This document shows, piece after piece, positions 1 through 7,801 of a stretch of 64,000 nucleotides of DNA (position 1 is its first letter; each line of letters begins with the position of its first letter). Made by a program: the position numbers and the translations under genes. A model generated the notes under the pieces. That model was not told where the DNA came from. It saw only the letters and a program-made list of their open reading frames with translations, and did not search any database. The stretch comes from Gallionella sp. (lineage in GTDB: Bacteria > Pseudomonadota > Gammaproteobacteria > Burkholderiales > Gallionellaceae), in the NCBI GenBank assembly GCA_030645955.1, contig JAUSMR010000026.1, positions 1-64,000 of the forward strand, written 5' to 3'.

Positions 1-288
1 CTGCCGATCCTGCCGATGGACGAGGTTACCACCAGCTACTACCTGCGCCTGCGCGTGCAGGACAAGCCGGGCGTGCTGGCCGACATCACGCGCATCCTCG
101 CCGACGAACAGATTTCCATCGATGCGGTGATCCAGAAGGAGCCCGCTGAAGGCGAAGAGCAGACCGACCTGATCCTGCTCACCCACCAGACGCGCGAGAA
201 GCGCATCAACGCGGCGATTGCCAAAGTGGAAGCGCTGCCGGTGGTGGCGGGCAAGGTGACGCGCTTGCGCTTGGAACAGTTGGGCTAA
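1..288 (+). CDS. hom: Homoserine dehydrogenase, C-terminal ACT domain (partial)
   Basis: The reading frame is open from base 1, so the gene starts before the window. The visible 95 residues form an ACT regulatory domain: YYLRLRVQDKPGVLADIT followed by an alternating strand/helix pattern ending in RLRLEQLG. In the family this domain sits behind the NAD(P) and catalytic domains and senses threonine. Homoserine dehydrogenase makes homoserine from aspartate semialdehyde. thrC lies 175 bp downstream on the same strand, the usual hom-thrC arrangement of betaproteobacteria, which supports the call over other ACT proteins. Confidence 0.85.
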   Translation: MPILPMDEVTTSYYLRLRVQDKPGVLADITRILADEQISIDAVIQKEPAEGEEQTDLILLTHQTREKRINAAIAKVEALPVVAGKVTRLRLEQLG

Positions 289-298
289 TCAACCAGTA

Positions 299-379
299 TG
301 TAGGTTGGGTTAGCGGCTTTATCGCGTAACCCAACATTGCGCCTGTTGGGTTACGCAAAAAATGCTAACCCAACCTACA
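299..379. repeat. Long inverted repeat between hom and thrC
   Basis: Arms of the form GTAGGTTGGGTTAGC and GCTAACCCAACCTAC face each other, with an inner pair GCGTAACCCAACA / TGTTGGGTTACGC. It could fold into a long hairpin and may act as a bidirectional terminator or transcript stabiliser. It resembles the GTAGG...CCTAC style of other palindromes in this window (about 11.3, 53.8 and 62.7 kb) but differs in sequence. Confidence 0.7.
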
Positions 380-463
380 AAAACCGGATTCCCGCCTGGC
401 TGAAAGCCAGTTTATCCTAAGCATGTCGAAGGGCGGGAATGACGAAATGATAGGTATGAAAAA

Positions 464-1870
464 ATGAAATACACCAGCACCCGTGGCGGCATGGCCGCAA
501 AACCCTTCACCGAAATCCTGCTCGGCGGCCTCGCCGACGACGGCGGGCTGGCGGTTCCAGACCATTATCCGAAACTGAGCAAAGCCGAACTCGCGGCGAT
601 GCGCGGCATGAATTACCGCGAACTGGCGTTCGAGGTGATCAGCCGCTTCGCCACCGACATCCCGGCGGGCGATCTCAAGGCCATCATCAACAAAACATAC
701 AACGCCAAAACTTTCGGCAGCGAGGAGATCACGCCGCTCAAAGCCCTGGAACCCGGCCTGCATATCCTCGGCCTGTCCAACGGCCCGACGCTGGCGTTCA
801 AGGATGTCGCGATGCAGTTGCTCGGCAATCTGTTCGAGTACGTGCTGGCCAGGGATCACGCGGAGCTGAACATCCTCGGTGGAACGTCTGGGGATACGGG
901 GTCGGCGGCGGAATATGCGATGCGCGGCAAGCGCGGCATTCGCGTGTTCATGCTGTCGCCGCTCGGCAAGATGAGCCCGTTCCAGACCGCGCAGATGTAT
1001 TCGCTGCAAGACCCGAACATCTTCAACATCGCCGTGACCGCGCCGTTCGATAGCTGCCAGGACATGGTGAAAGCCGTGTCGAACGACCTGGCCTTCAAGG
1101 AAAAATATCACATCGGCACGGTCAACTCGATCAACTGGGCGCGGGTCGTTGCGCAGGCGGTTTACTATTTCCAGACTTACTTCGCGCTGACCCAAAACAA
1201 CGATGAGCAGGTTTCCTTCGCCGTGCCGTCCGGCAATTTCGGCAACGTCTGCGCCGGGCACATCGCGCGCCAGATGGGGCTGCCTATCGCGAAGCTGATC
1301 GTCGCGACCAACGAGAACGATGTGCTGGACGAGTTCTTCAAGACTGGTATTTATCGCCCGCGCCCGGAAACGGTGCATACCAGCAGCCCGTCGATGGACA
1401 TCACCAAGGCCTCCAACTTCGAGCGCTTCGTCTATGACCTGGTCGGACGAGATGCAAAAATCCTCAAGGGGCTGTGGCAGCAACTGGAAAAGGATGGCTA
1501 TTTCGATCTTAGCAAAACGCCATATTTCGCCAAGGTGCAGGAATTCGGTGTGACCTCTGGAGCAAGCAGCCACACCAATCGCATCGCCACGATACGCCGT
1601 GTGCATCAGCAATACGGCGTAGTCATCGATCCGCATACTGCCGATGGCATGAAGGCCGGGCTGGAGCATCGCGAAGCGGGCATCCCGCTGGTATGCCTGG
1701 AAACCGCGCTGCCCGCCAAGTTCGAGGAAACCATCCGCGAGGCGTTGGGACAGGACCCGCAGCGTCCGGCCGGTTACGAAAACATTGAAAGCCTGCCGCA
1801 GCGCTTCGACACCCTGCCGCCGGATGTCGCGCAACTCAAGGCATTCATCGCGGCACGCGTTCCGCAGTAA
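464..1870 (+). CDS. thrC: Threonine synthase
   Basis: The 468-residue protein converts O-phosphohomoserine to threonine with PLP. It starts MKYTSTRGG, typical of the long gram-negative form of threonine synthase. The PLP lysine is visible as K113 in GPTLAFKDVAMQ, and a glycine-rich phosphate-binding stretch LGGTSGDTGSAA follows. The length is normal for the family. It sits just behind hom, so the last steps of threonine synthesis are together. The long antisense frame covering it is a codon-bias shadow. Confidence 0.96.
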   Translation: MKYTSTRGGMAAKPFTEILLGGLADDGGLAVPDHYPKLSKAELAAMRGMNYRELAFEVISRFATDIPAGDLKAIINKTYNAKTFGSEEITPLKALEPGLHILGLSNGPTLAFKDVAMQLLGNLFEYVLARDHAELNILGGTSGDTGSAAEYAMRGKRGIRVFMLSPLGKMSPFQTAQMYSLQDPNIFNIAVTAPFDSCQDMVKAVSNDLAFKEKYHIGTVNSINWARVVAQAVYYFQTYFALTQNNDEQVSFAVPSGNFGNVCAGHIARQMGLPIAKLIVATNENDVLDEFFKTGIYRPRPETVHTSSPSMDITKASNFERFVYDLVGRDAKILKGLWQQLEKDGYFDLSKTPYFAKVQEFGVTSGASSHTNRIATIRRVHQQYGVVIDPHTADGMKAGLEHREAGIPLVCLETALPAKFEETIREALGQDPQRPAGYENIESLPQRFDTLPPDVAQLKAFIAARVPQ

Positions 1871-2034
1871 ATAAACGGCACCTCTAAAATCACATCCTGC
1901 GTTGGTGTTCTGCGGCATGGGAGGCCAACGATTTGCATTTTCGCTTTTTTCTCAAGTTCAATTCACTGCACGCCCGGGAAAGCCTATCGGGGGAAATCAA
2001 GCACTGCGTCACCTTTTGCATAGCCAGCTCGCTG

Positions 2035-2056
2035 TATAATAAGCATATGCTAATAT
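2035..2056 (+). promoter_or_regulatory. Candidate -10 box and palindrome upstream of rhodanese gene
   Basis: A perfect TATAAT lies at 2035-2040, with no good -35 element at the right distance. Directly after it is the palindrome AGCATATGCT (2042-2051) inside an AT-rich stretch. An operator overlapping the transcription start is the simplest reading. AT-rich palindromes before rhodanese genes are often sites for ArsR-type sulfur-responsive repressors, but no such regulator is visible here. Confidence 0.3.
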
Positions 2057-2087
2057 ATCAATGTTGTGTATTTGAGGAGATTTGAAG

Positions 2088-2423
2088 ATGCCCGCCAACA
2101 CCATCAAGGAAATTGATGCTTCCGAACTCGCCCAATGGGTGAATGATGCCACGCATGACGTGCGCGTGATCGACGTGCGCCAGATGCAGGAGATTGCGAT
2201 GGGCACGGTGCCCAGGGCGGAACCCCTGCCGTTGCACACGCTGCCGGCAAAAGTCCATGAGCTGTCGCGTGAGGAAAAACTGGTCATGGTGTGCCGCAGT
2301 GGCGCACGGTCGGCGCAAGCCTGCATGTTTCTCCAGCAACAGGGCTTTTCCAACGTGTACAACCTGCGCGGCGGAATGATGGGCTGGATGCAGAGCGGGT
2401 TCCCGGCTTTTCTGCCGGCCTAA
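2088..2423 (+). CDS. Rhodanese-like sulfurtransferase
   Basis: This is a single-domain rhodanese of 111 residues. The active-site loop is VMVCRSGARSAQAC, with the catalytic cysteine in the CRSGAR motif. The start is ATG 2088, preceded by GAGGAGA at 2074-2080; a TTG six bases earlier is less likely. The C-terminal LRGGMMGWMQSG is the standard end of these domains. Single-domain rhodaneses transfer sulfane sulfur between low-molecular-weight thiols or proteins. It runs convergently into rlmI, four bases away. Confidence 0.9.
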   Translation: MPANTIKEIDASELAQWVNDATHDVRVIDVRQMQEIAMGTVPRAEPLPLHTLPAKVHELSREEKLVMVCRSGARSAQACMFLQQQGFSNVYNLRGGMMGWMQSGFPAFLPA

Positions 2424-2427
2424 GTTC

Positions 2428-3831
2428 TCAGACGCTCACGCGTAGAACCAATCCTTTCAGATACGCGCCTTCCGGGAAGCTGAGCAGCACCGGATGGTCG
2501 GCGCTGGCGTGCAGATGATGGATAATTTGCGCGTCCACACCGGCATCGAGCGCGGCGCCGGCGATGATTTTCTGGAACAGGTCTTCGCTGATGCCGCCGG
2601 AGCAGGAGTAGGTGGCGAGCAGGCCGCCCGGCCTGAGCAGCTTGAATCCGAGCAGGTTGATGTCCTTGTAACCGCGCGCGGCTTTTTCGGCGAACGCGGC
2701 GGTGGGGGCGAACTTGGGCGGGTCGAGGATGATGAGGTCGAAGGTGCGGCCCTGGTCGCGCAGTTTGCGCAGTGCCTGAAACACGTCCGCTTCCTGCCAT
2801 TTGGCATGAGCTGCATCTAAACCATTTGTTGTTAAGTTCTCTTCAGCGATCCGCAATGCATCGCCCGACGCATCGATCGACAGCACCGATTTCGCGCCGC
2901 CGCGCAGCGCATACAGCGAGAAGCCGCCGGTGTAGCAAAAACAATTCAGCACGTCTTTATCGTGCGCCAGAGTTTCGGTCAGCGCGCGGTTGTCGCGCTG
3001 GTCGAGATAAAAGCCGGTCTTTTGTCCTGCCGCGACATCCACCTTGAAGCGCAGGCCGTGCTCGATGACTTCGACGCTTTCCGGCAATACGCCGCGCAGC
3101 ACGCCATTGCGCAGCTCCAGCCCTTCCAGTCCGCGCGAGTCGGAATCGGAACGCTCGTAGATGCAGGCAGGATTGAATAGTTCTTGCAGAATATCGGTGC
3201 AGGTGTCGCGCCAGCGCTCCGCCCCCGCGCTGCCGACCTGCATCACCAGCACGTCGCCATATTGATCGACGACCAATCCCGGCAGGCCGTCGGATTCGGC
3301 GTGGATCAGGCGTGCTCCGGTGTTCAGCGCTGTTGACGTACCCTCTCCCCCAGCCTGCACCCTCGCAAGTTCTCCCCCGCCTGCGTGAGAGGGGAGCAGA
3401 GCTCGTCGCGCCGCAAGTGCATTGGCAATACGGCGGCGAAAAAACTCCGCGTTGATACTTTCATCTTCACGCCACGACCAGATGCGCGCGGTGATTTGCG
3501 AAGAGGCGTTGTACGCCGCCCAGGCGAGAAAACTTCCCGAGGCATCGCGTACCGGCAATGTGTCGCCGCTGAGCGGCGCGCCATCGACGCGCTCTATCGC
3601 GCCGGAAAAAATCCACGGGTGGCGGCGCAGCAGGGATTTTTCGCGGCCTGCCTTGAGGATGATGCAGGGTTGCGCAGTAACAGAACCGGCGAGGTGTTGT
3701 GGCGCGCCGCGCGGAATATTTTTGCGATCGTCAGGCAACTTTTTATCGCCCTTCGTTCTGTTGCGGAAATCTCTGTTCCCTTGTGATGGGCGGTGCGGTG
3801 TGGAAGGTGATCTGGGCTTCTGGCTGGTCAT
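2428..3831 (-). CDS. rlmI: 23S rRNA (cytosine-C5) methyltransferase RlmI-like, with repeat-derived insertion
   Basis: The core aligns by eye with E. coli RlmI: AGREKSLLRRHPWIFSGA (PUA region), ESDGLPGLVVD, GFYLDQRDNR, VLNCFCYTGGFS and the catalytic LDPPKF. It methylates C1962 of 23S rRNA. I chose ATG 3831, which overlaps the xerC stop as ATGA. It gives 467 residues, with about 50 extra at the N terminus compared with E. coli, low in complexity. Before ESDGLPG is an insertion of about 18 residues (SHAGGGELARVQAGGEG) encoded by a CCCTCTCCC-type repeat at about 3340-3397, in frame. The gene is probably translationally coupled to xerC. Confidence 0.88.
   Translation of the reverse strand: MTSQKPRSPSTPHRPSQGNRDFRNRTKGDKKLPDDRKNIPRGAPQHLAGSVTAQPCIILKAGREKSLLRRHPWIFSGAIERVDGAPLSGDTLPVRDASGSFLAWAAYNASSQITARIWSWREDESINAEFFRRRIANALAARRALLPSHAGGGELARVQAGGEGTSTALNTGARLIHAESDGLPGLVVDQYGDVLVMQVGSAGAERWRDTCTDILQELFNPACIYERSDSDSRGLEGLELRNGVLRGVLPESVEVIEHGLRFKVDVAAGQKTGFYLDQRDNRALTETLAHDKDVLNCFCYTGGFSLYALRGGAKSVLSIDASGDALRIAEENLTTNGLDAAHAKWQEADVFQALRKLRDQGRTFDLIILDPPKFAPTAAFAEKAARGYKDINLLGFKLLRPGGLLATYSCSGGISEDLFQKIIAGAALDAGVDAQIIHHLHASADHPVLLSFPEGAYLKGLVLRVSV
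3340..3397. repeat. GC-rich palindromic repeat inside rlmI
   Basis: The segment starts CCCTCTCCCCCAGCCTGC and ends GCGTGAGAGGGGAGC, so its ends are complementary. It interrupts rlmI in frame at a surface loop position and looks like the CCCTCTCCC-type element found in prmC. Confidence 0.6.
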
Positions 3832-4742
3832 ATTTTTTCTTGGGTTTTCTTCTTGGCGCGCGGATGGGCCGCGTCGTAAATTTTGCTGAGATACTGAAAA
3901 TCGAGGTGGGTGTAAACCTGTGTGGTGGAGATGCTCGCGTGGCCGAGCATTTCCTGCACCGCACGCAAGTCTCCGCTGGATTGCAGCACGTGGGTGGCGA
4001 ACGAGTGGCGCAGCAAATGCGGATGCACGTTGCTGGTGATGCCTTGCTTGATGCCCCATTCTTTCATGCGCAATTGCACCACGCGCGGCGAGATGCGCTG
4101 GCCGCGTTGTCCCACGAATAGCGCGGTTTCGCCCGGCCTGGCAAGCTGGTCGCGTACCGCCAGCCAGCCCTGCAGCGCGGTGATGGCAAAGTTCCCGAGC
4201 GGCACGATGCGCGTCTTGCTGCCCTTGCCGGTCACACGCACTTCGCCTGCGTTCATGTCGAGCTGGAGCGGGTCGAGATTAACCAGTTCTGCCAAACGCA
4301 GGCCGGAGGAGTAAAACAATTCGAACATCGCCTTGTCGCGTATCGCTTCCGCTGTATCGGCAGGCAAATCGACCAGGCGCGCTGCCTCGTCGGGTGACAG
4401 GGCCTGCGGCAGTGTCTTCGGCGATTTGGGTGCGCGCAGTCCGACGCAGGGATTGTCGGTCAGGCCGTGATCGCGCATCAGATAAGTGAAGAAGCCGCGC
4501 CATGCCGATAACATGCGTGCCAGCGAACGGCCACCCAAACCCTTGCTATGCAGTTGCGCGATGAAGCGCCGTATCTGATGAATTTTAAGATCGGCTAGTG
4601 GTGTGTCTGCGGAAAGGTCGAACAGGCGTTTAAGATCGCGAGCGTAATTCTCCGCGGTCAGTTCGGAATACTGTTTTTCGTTTCGCAGCCACGCCAGGTA
4701 GCCGTTCAGGTATTGCTGGTTGGGCGTGGCGACATCGGTCAT
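3828..4742 (-). CDS. xerC: Tyrosine recombinase XerC
   Basis: The 304-residue tyrosine recombinase has all catalytic residues: R149 (SSGLRLAEL), K173 (GKGSKTRIV), H242 and R245 (HPHLLRHSFATH), H268 (LGHAS) and Y277 (TTQVYTHLDF). With XerD it resolves chromosome dimers at dif. The ending YTHLDFQYLSKIYDAAHPRAKKK and the dapF-DUF484-xerC order point to XerC rather than XerD. Its stop overlaps the rlmI start by four bases. Confidence 0.93.
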   Translation of the reverse strand: MTDVATPNQQYLNGYLAWLRNEKQYSELTAENYARDLKRLFDLSADTPLADLKIHQIRRFIAQLHSKGLGGRSLARMLSAWRGFFTYLMRDHGLTDNPCVGLRAPKSPKTLPQALSPDEAARLVDLPADTAEAIRDKAMFELFYSSGLRLAELVNLDPLQLDMNAGEVRVTGKGSKTRIVPLGNFAITALQGWLAVRDQLARPGETALFVGQRGQRISPRVVQLRMKEWGIKQGITSNVHPHLLRHSFATHVLQSSGDLRAVQEMLGHASISTTQVYTHLDFQYLSKIYDAAHPRAKKKTQEKI

Positions 4743-4750
4743 ACGGGTGT

Positions 4751-4778
4751 CGTCATTCCGGCCTGCGCCGGAATGACG
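4751..4778. repeat. Perfect hairpin repeat between DUF484 gene and xerC
   Basis: Twelve-base arms CGTCATTCCGGC / GCCGGAATGACG enclose the tetraloop CTGC. This GTCATTCC...GGAATGAC hairpin is a common intergenic REP-type sequence in proteobacteria. Confidence 0.75.
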
Positions 4779-4803
4779 AAAACTGAAGTCCTGACGTTAT
4801 CCA

Positions 4804-5430
4804 TTAGTGCGCAAGATGCGGATGCAGCGCACTGCTCACTGCTTCGGCAATGCGCTGCAGGAACAACGTGCCCATCTCCGGATAGAAGCGTTGCTTGTCT
4901 TCGCTGGACAGCACCAGCAGGCCGATAGTCTCACTGCCGGCGTGCAGCGGCAGATAGGCGAATGAATGTAGCTGCGCGGCATTTTCGCCGAACCAGCCGG
5001 CGGTGTCGTGCGCGGCGTGATGCAGGCAGACCGGTTGCGCCTGAGCATCGGCAAAAGCCAGTACCTCGGCGCTGGGCGGGTTGGTCTGCCAAAGACGCAG
5101 CGCGGTGTGCGGCACTGCAAAGATATCGCGCAGCAGATGCGGAATCATTTCCCGCAGGGTGTCCAGGTCGCGACCGGCAAACAGGGTAACGACGAACTCA
5201 TGTACTTTGTGTTGCAGCGCGTCGTTTTCCTGTGCGAGCGCCAGCATTTCGCGCAGGTTTTTTTCCAGTTTTTTGTTTTTTTCGCGCAACGCAACCAGTT
5301 GCCGTTCGCTCAACGAAATCGTGCGCCCGCCGTGCGGATGCGGCAGATTGATTTGCACCAGCGTTTCGACATGATCCTCAAAGAACTGCGGGTGGTCCTG
5401 CAAATATTGTGCGACTTCTTCAGCTCTCAT
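4804..5430 (-). CDS. DUF484 family protein
   Basis: The 208-residue protein starts MRAEEVAQYLQDHPQFFEDH, the typical DUF484 opening. A coiled-coil segment (REKNKKLEKNLREMLALAQEN) follows, then a GAF-like domain (LRLWQTNPPS, LPLHAGSETIGLLVLSS). I chose ATG 5430 because the longer frame runs into dapF. The biochemical role is unknown. The conserved position between dapF and xerC is the main clue that it belongs to this transcription unit. Confidence 0.88.
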   Translation of the reverse strand: MRAEEVAQYLQDHPQFFEDHVETLVQINLPHPHGGRTISLSERQLVALREKNKKLEKNLREMLALAQENDALQHKVHEFVVTLFAGRDLDTLREMIPHLLRDIFAVPHTALRLWQTNPPSAEVLAFADAQAQPVCLHHAAHDTAGWFGENAAQLHSFAYLPLHAGSETIGLLVLSSEDKQRFYPEMGTLFLQRIAEAVSSALHPHLAH

Positions 5431-5441
5431 GTGGTCATTCC

Positions 5442-6272
5442 CTATATGTGTATCTCGCCAATAAATACCGTAATCGCCGGGCCGGTCATCTGCACGACTG
5501 TGCCATCGCCATCCCATGCGATGGTCAGCGCGCCGCCGCGTGTCGCCACATTCACCGGGCTGTCGAGCAGCTCGCGGCGGATGCCTGCCACCACTGCCGC
5601 ACACGCACCTGTGCCACAAGACAGGGTCTCTCCCGAGCCGCGTTCATACACGCGCAGCCGGATATGATGGCGATTCATTACTTGCATGAACCCGGCATTG
5701 ACGCGCCTGGGAAAGCGCGGGTGGCGCTCGATAAGCGGCCCCAGTTCTTTCACCGGCGCCTGCTCGACGTCATCCACCACTTGCACCGCGTGCGGGTTGC
5801 CCATCGACAGTGCGCTGATGCGCAGCGTCTGCCCCCCAACCTCCAGTGGTTCGCTTGCCGCGCCGTTGCCGCCGTCGAACGGGATGCGTGACGGTTCAAA
5901 AACAGGCACACCCATGTTCACCGTCACGCGGCCGTCCTGCTCGAGGCGCGGGCTGATCAGGCCGCTGTGCGTTTCCACCACGATCTCGCGTTTGGACGTC
6001 AGTTTCTGGTCATGCACAAAACGCATGAAGCAGCGCGCGCCATTGCCGCATTGTTCCACTTCGCCGCCGTCCGAGTTGAAGATGCGGTAGCGAAAATCAG
6101 CCTCTTTGTTCTCGGTTTTCTCGACGATCAACACCTGGTCGCAGCCCACCCCAAAGTGGCGGTCAGCCAACAGACGCAATTGTTCCGGCGTAAGTTCGAT
6201 GTTCTGGCGCACGCCGTCCAGCATCACGAAGTCGTTGCCTGCGCCGTGCATTTTGGTAAATTTCAATAGCAT
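5442..6272 (-). CDS. dapF: Diaminopimelate epimerase
   Basis: The 276-residue enzyme interconverts LL- and meso-diaminopimelate for lysine and peptidoglycan synthesis. It begins [19 protein letters not shown]. Both catalytic cysteines are visible, in [10 protein letters not shown] and in [12 protein letters not shown]. The length is normal. It is the first gene of dapF-DUF484-xerC-rlmI on the minus strand. Confidence 0.96.
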   Translation of the reverse strand: MLLKFTKMHGAGNDFVMLDGVRQNIELTPEQLRLLADRHFGVGCDQVLIVEKTENKEADFRYRIFNSDGGEVEQCGNGARCFMRFVHDQKLTSKREIVVETHSGLISPRLEQDGRVTVNMGVPVFEPSRIPFDGGNGAASEPLEVGGQTLRISALSMGNPHAVQVVDDVEQAPVKELGPLIERHPRFPRRVNAGFMQVMNRHHIRLRVYERGSGETLSCGTGACAAVVAGIRRELLDSPVNVATRGGALTIAWDGDGTVVQMTGPAITVFIGEIHI

Positions 6273-6508
6273 CTCAATAAATCCATTTGTCGGGCGAATC
6301 GCGGTGTCGCGTGCTCGCTCATTCCTCGTCTATCCAATCTGATATGCCTCGTCATTCGCTGTGCGGCTCCTTGCGGTGCACGCGCGACACGGTGGGGCGG
6401 AGCCCTCCGGTGCGGGAGCGCGTAGCAGCAGGCTTGCCCGCCCCAAATGCTACGCATCGCCGTGTCCAGCCTGCCATCCCGAAAAATGAATTTCTTGAGA
6501 TGCAAACG
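6273..6508. other. Intergenic region upstream of dapF
   Basis: About 236 bp between the dapF start and the tag stop. No convincing gene is seen; in particular I find no small lipoprotein gene of the kind that often precedes dapF. The stretch is GC-rich and probably holds the dapF promoter. Confidence 0.4.
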
Positions 6509-7075
6509 CTACTGTAATTTTTTATGCCGAAAACAATTCGTCGTATGGTCGTTGACCATGCCGACTGCCTGCATGTAGGCATAACAAATCGTTGTGCCGA
6601 CAAACTTGAAGCCGCGCCGCTTTAATTCCTTGCCCATCGCGTCCGACACCGGCGTGCTGGCCGGTACATGTTCCTGGCTGCGCCACTTGTTCTGTATCGG
6701 CTTACCTTCGACAAGCTGCCAGATGAACTGATCAAAACTGCCAAATTCATCCTGTACGTCGAGAAACTTTTGCGCATTGACCACCGCAGCCGTCAACTTC
6801 AAGCGATTGCGCACGATACCCGCATCCTGCAGCAGAGATTCTATTTTATTTGCGTCATAATCGGCAATGCGTGTCGCATCGAAATTATCGAATGCGGCGC
6901 GATAATTCTCGCGCTTGCGCAGAATAGTGATCCAGCTCAAGCCCGCCTGCGCCCCCTCCAGAATCAGGAATTCGAACAGGCGCCGGTCGTCGTGCAGCGG
7001 CACACCCCATTCCACATCGTGGTACTGCCGATAAAGTGCATCATCGCCAGCCCAGGCGCAGCGCTGCGTTTTCAT
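6509..7075 (-). CDS. tag: DNA-3-methyladenine glycosylase I
   Basis: The 188-residue protein removes 3-methyladenine from DNA. It matches Tag throughout: RCAWAGDDALYRQYHDVEWGVP at the N terminus, LFEFLILEGAQAGLSWITILRKRE with the substrate-pocket glutamate, and the C-terminal AVGMVNDHTTNCFRH. The cysteine and histidine pattern at the two ends fits the zinc-binding site of the family. It starts ten bases downstream of the CoA-binding protein gene, probably cotranscribed. Confidence 0.95.
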   Translation of the reverse strand: MKTQRCAWAGDDALYRQYHDVEWGVPLHDDRRLFEFLILEGAQAGLSWITILRKRENYRAAFDNFDATRIADYDANKIESLLQDAGIVRNRLKLTAAVVNAQKFLDVQDEFGSFDQFIWQLVEGKPIQNKWRSQEHVPASTPVSDAMGKELKRRGFKFVGTTICYAYMQAVGMVNDHTTNCFRHKKLQ

Positions 7076-7085
7076 GAGGCTTCGT

Positions 7086-7511
7086 TCATGACGGGTGTGC
7101 GCCGAGCTTCACCGCATCGCGCCACATGCAGCGGTTCATCACCACGGTGATGCCCGCCTCCGTGGCGCGCTGCGCGGCTTCTTCATGAACGACGCCCTCT
7201 TGCAGCCAGAGGTTCCTGATGCCAAGTTTGATGCAGCTTTCCACGATAGCGGGCACATGCTCCGCAGCACGAAACACATCCACGATATCCGGCAATTCAG
7301 GCAGGCTTTCCAGGTCTGGAAACGCTTTTTCGCCCAACACCTCGGCAACCATCGGGCGCACCGGCATGATGAGATAACCCAAATTCTGCAAGCCGCTCGC
7401 AACGCGAAAGCTGGGGCGCGACTGGTTCGGCGATAGGCCCACCATGGCGATGCTGTGTACGTTATGCAGCAGTTGGCGGATTTGTTCCGGTTCGGGATTG
7501 CTGAAAGTCAT
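7086..7511 (-). CDS. CoA-binding domain protein (YccU-like)
   Basis: The 141-residue protein is a stand-alone succinyl-CoA-synthetase-type CoA-binding fold: [27 protein letters not shown], then PVRPM, FRAAEHVPAIVESCIKLG and LWLQEGV. The YccU family binds CoA in structures but has no known reaction. I chose ATG 7511 (MTFSNPEPEQ), since the longer frame adds an unrelated basic leader. It is paired with tag. Confidence 0.88.
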   Translation of the reverse strand: MTFSNPEPEQIRQLLHNVHSIAMVGLSPNQSRPSFRVASGLQNLGYLIMPVRPMVAEVLGEKAFPDLESLPELPDIVDVFRAAEHVPAIVESCIKLGIRNLWLQEGVVHEEAAQRATEAGITVVMNRCMWRDAVKLGAHPS

Positions 7512-7621
7512 GGCATGCTTGGGATTGTAATCATTGCAGGCGGCACGATAGCATTTTTTTGCGTGATGCGGCGTGGACGGTTTGGGCAAAAACCGTTATG
7601 CTGCGCGCCTTCTCAGAACAC

Positions 7622-7698
7622 GCGCCCGTAGCTCAGATGGATAGAGTATTGGTTTCCGAAGCCAAGGGTCACAGGTTCGACTCCTGTCGGGCGCACCA
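7622..7698 (+). tRNA. tRNA-Arg (anticodon CCG)
   Basis: The 77-nt gene has acceptor arms GCGCCCG / CGGGCGC, an encoded CCA end, the D-arm sequence TAGCTCAGATGGATAGAG, anticodon stem TTGGT / GCCAA around TTCCGAA, and T-loop GGTTCGACTCC. The anticodon CCG reads the arginine codon CGG. A strong terminator follows directly. Confidence 0.97.
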
Positions 7699-7707
7699 TA
7701 TAATCAA

Positions 7708-7739
7708 AATGGCCGGGTGAAATCACCCGGCCATTTTTT
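7708..7739 (+). terminator. Rho-independent terminator after tRNA-Arg
   Basis: The stem AATGGCCGGGTGA / TCACCCGGCCATT with a two-base loop is followed by TTTTT. It sits ten bases after the tRNA and is a clear intrinsic terminator. Confidence 0.92.
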
Positions 7740-7801
7740 CACAGTCTAATTGCGGTCAGCTGCTGCAAAAGAAATGCAAAAGCGCCGCTCTGAGGAACTG
7801 C

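Noticed and set aside
365..1918. Long minus-strand open frame across thrC
   Set aside because: It mirrors thrC codons in a high-GC3 gene and matches no family; the plus strand is clearly thrC.
3828..4742. Recombinase as XerD
   Set aside because: Gene order with dapF and DUF484 and the C-terminal sequence fit XerC better.
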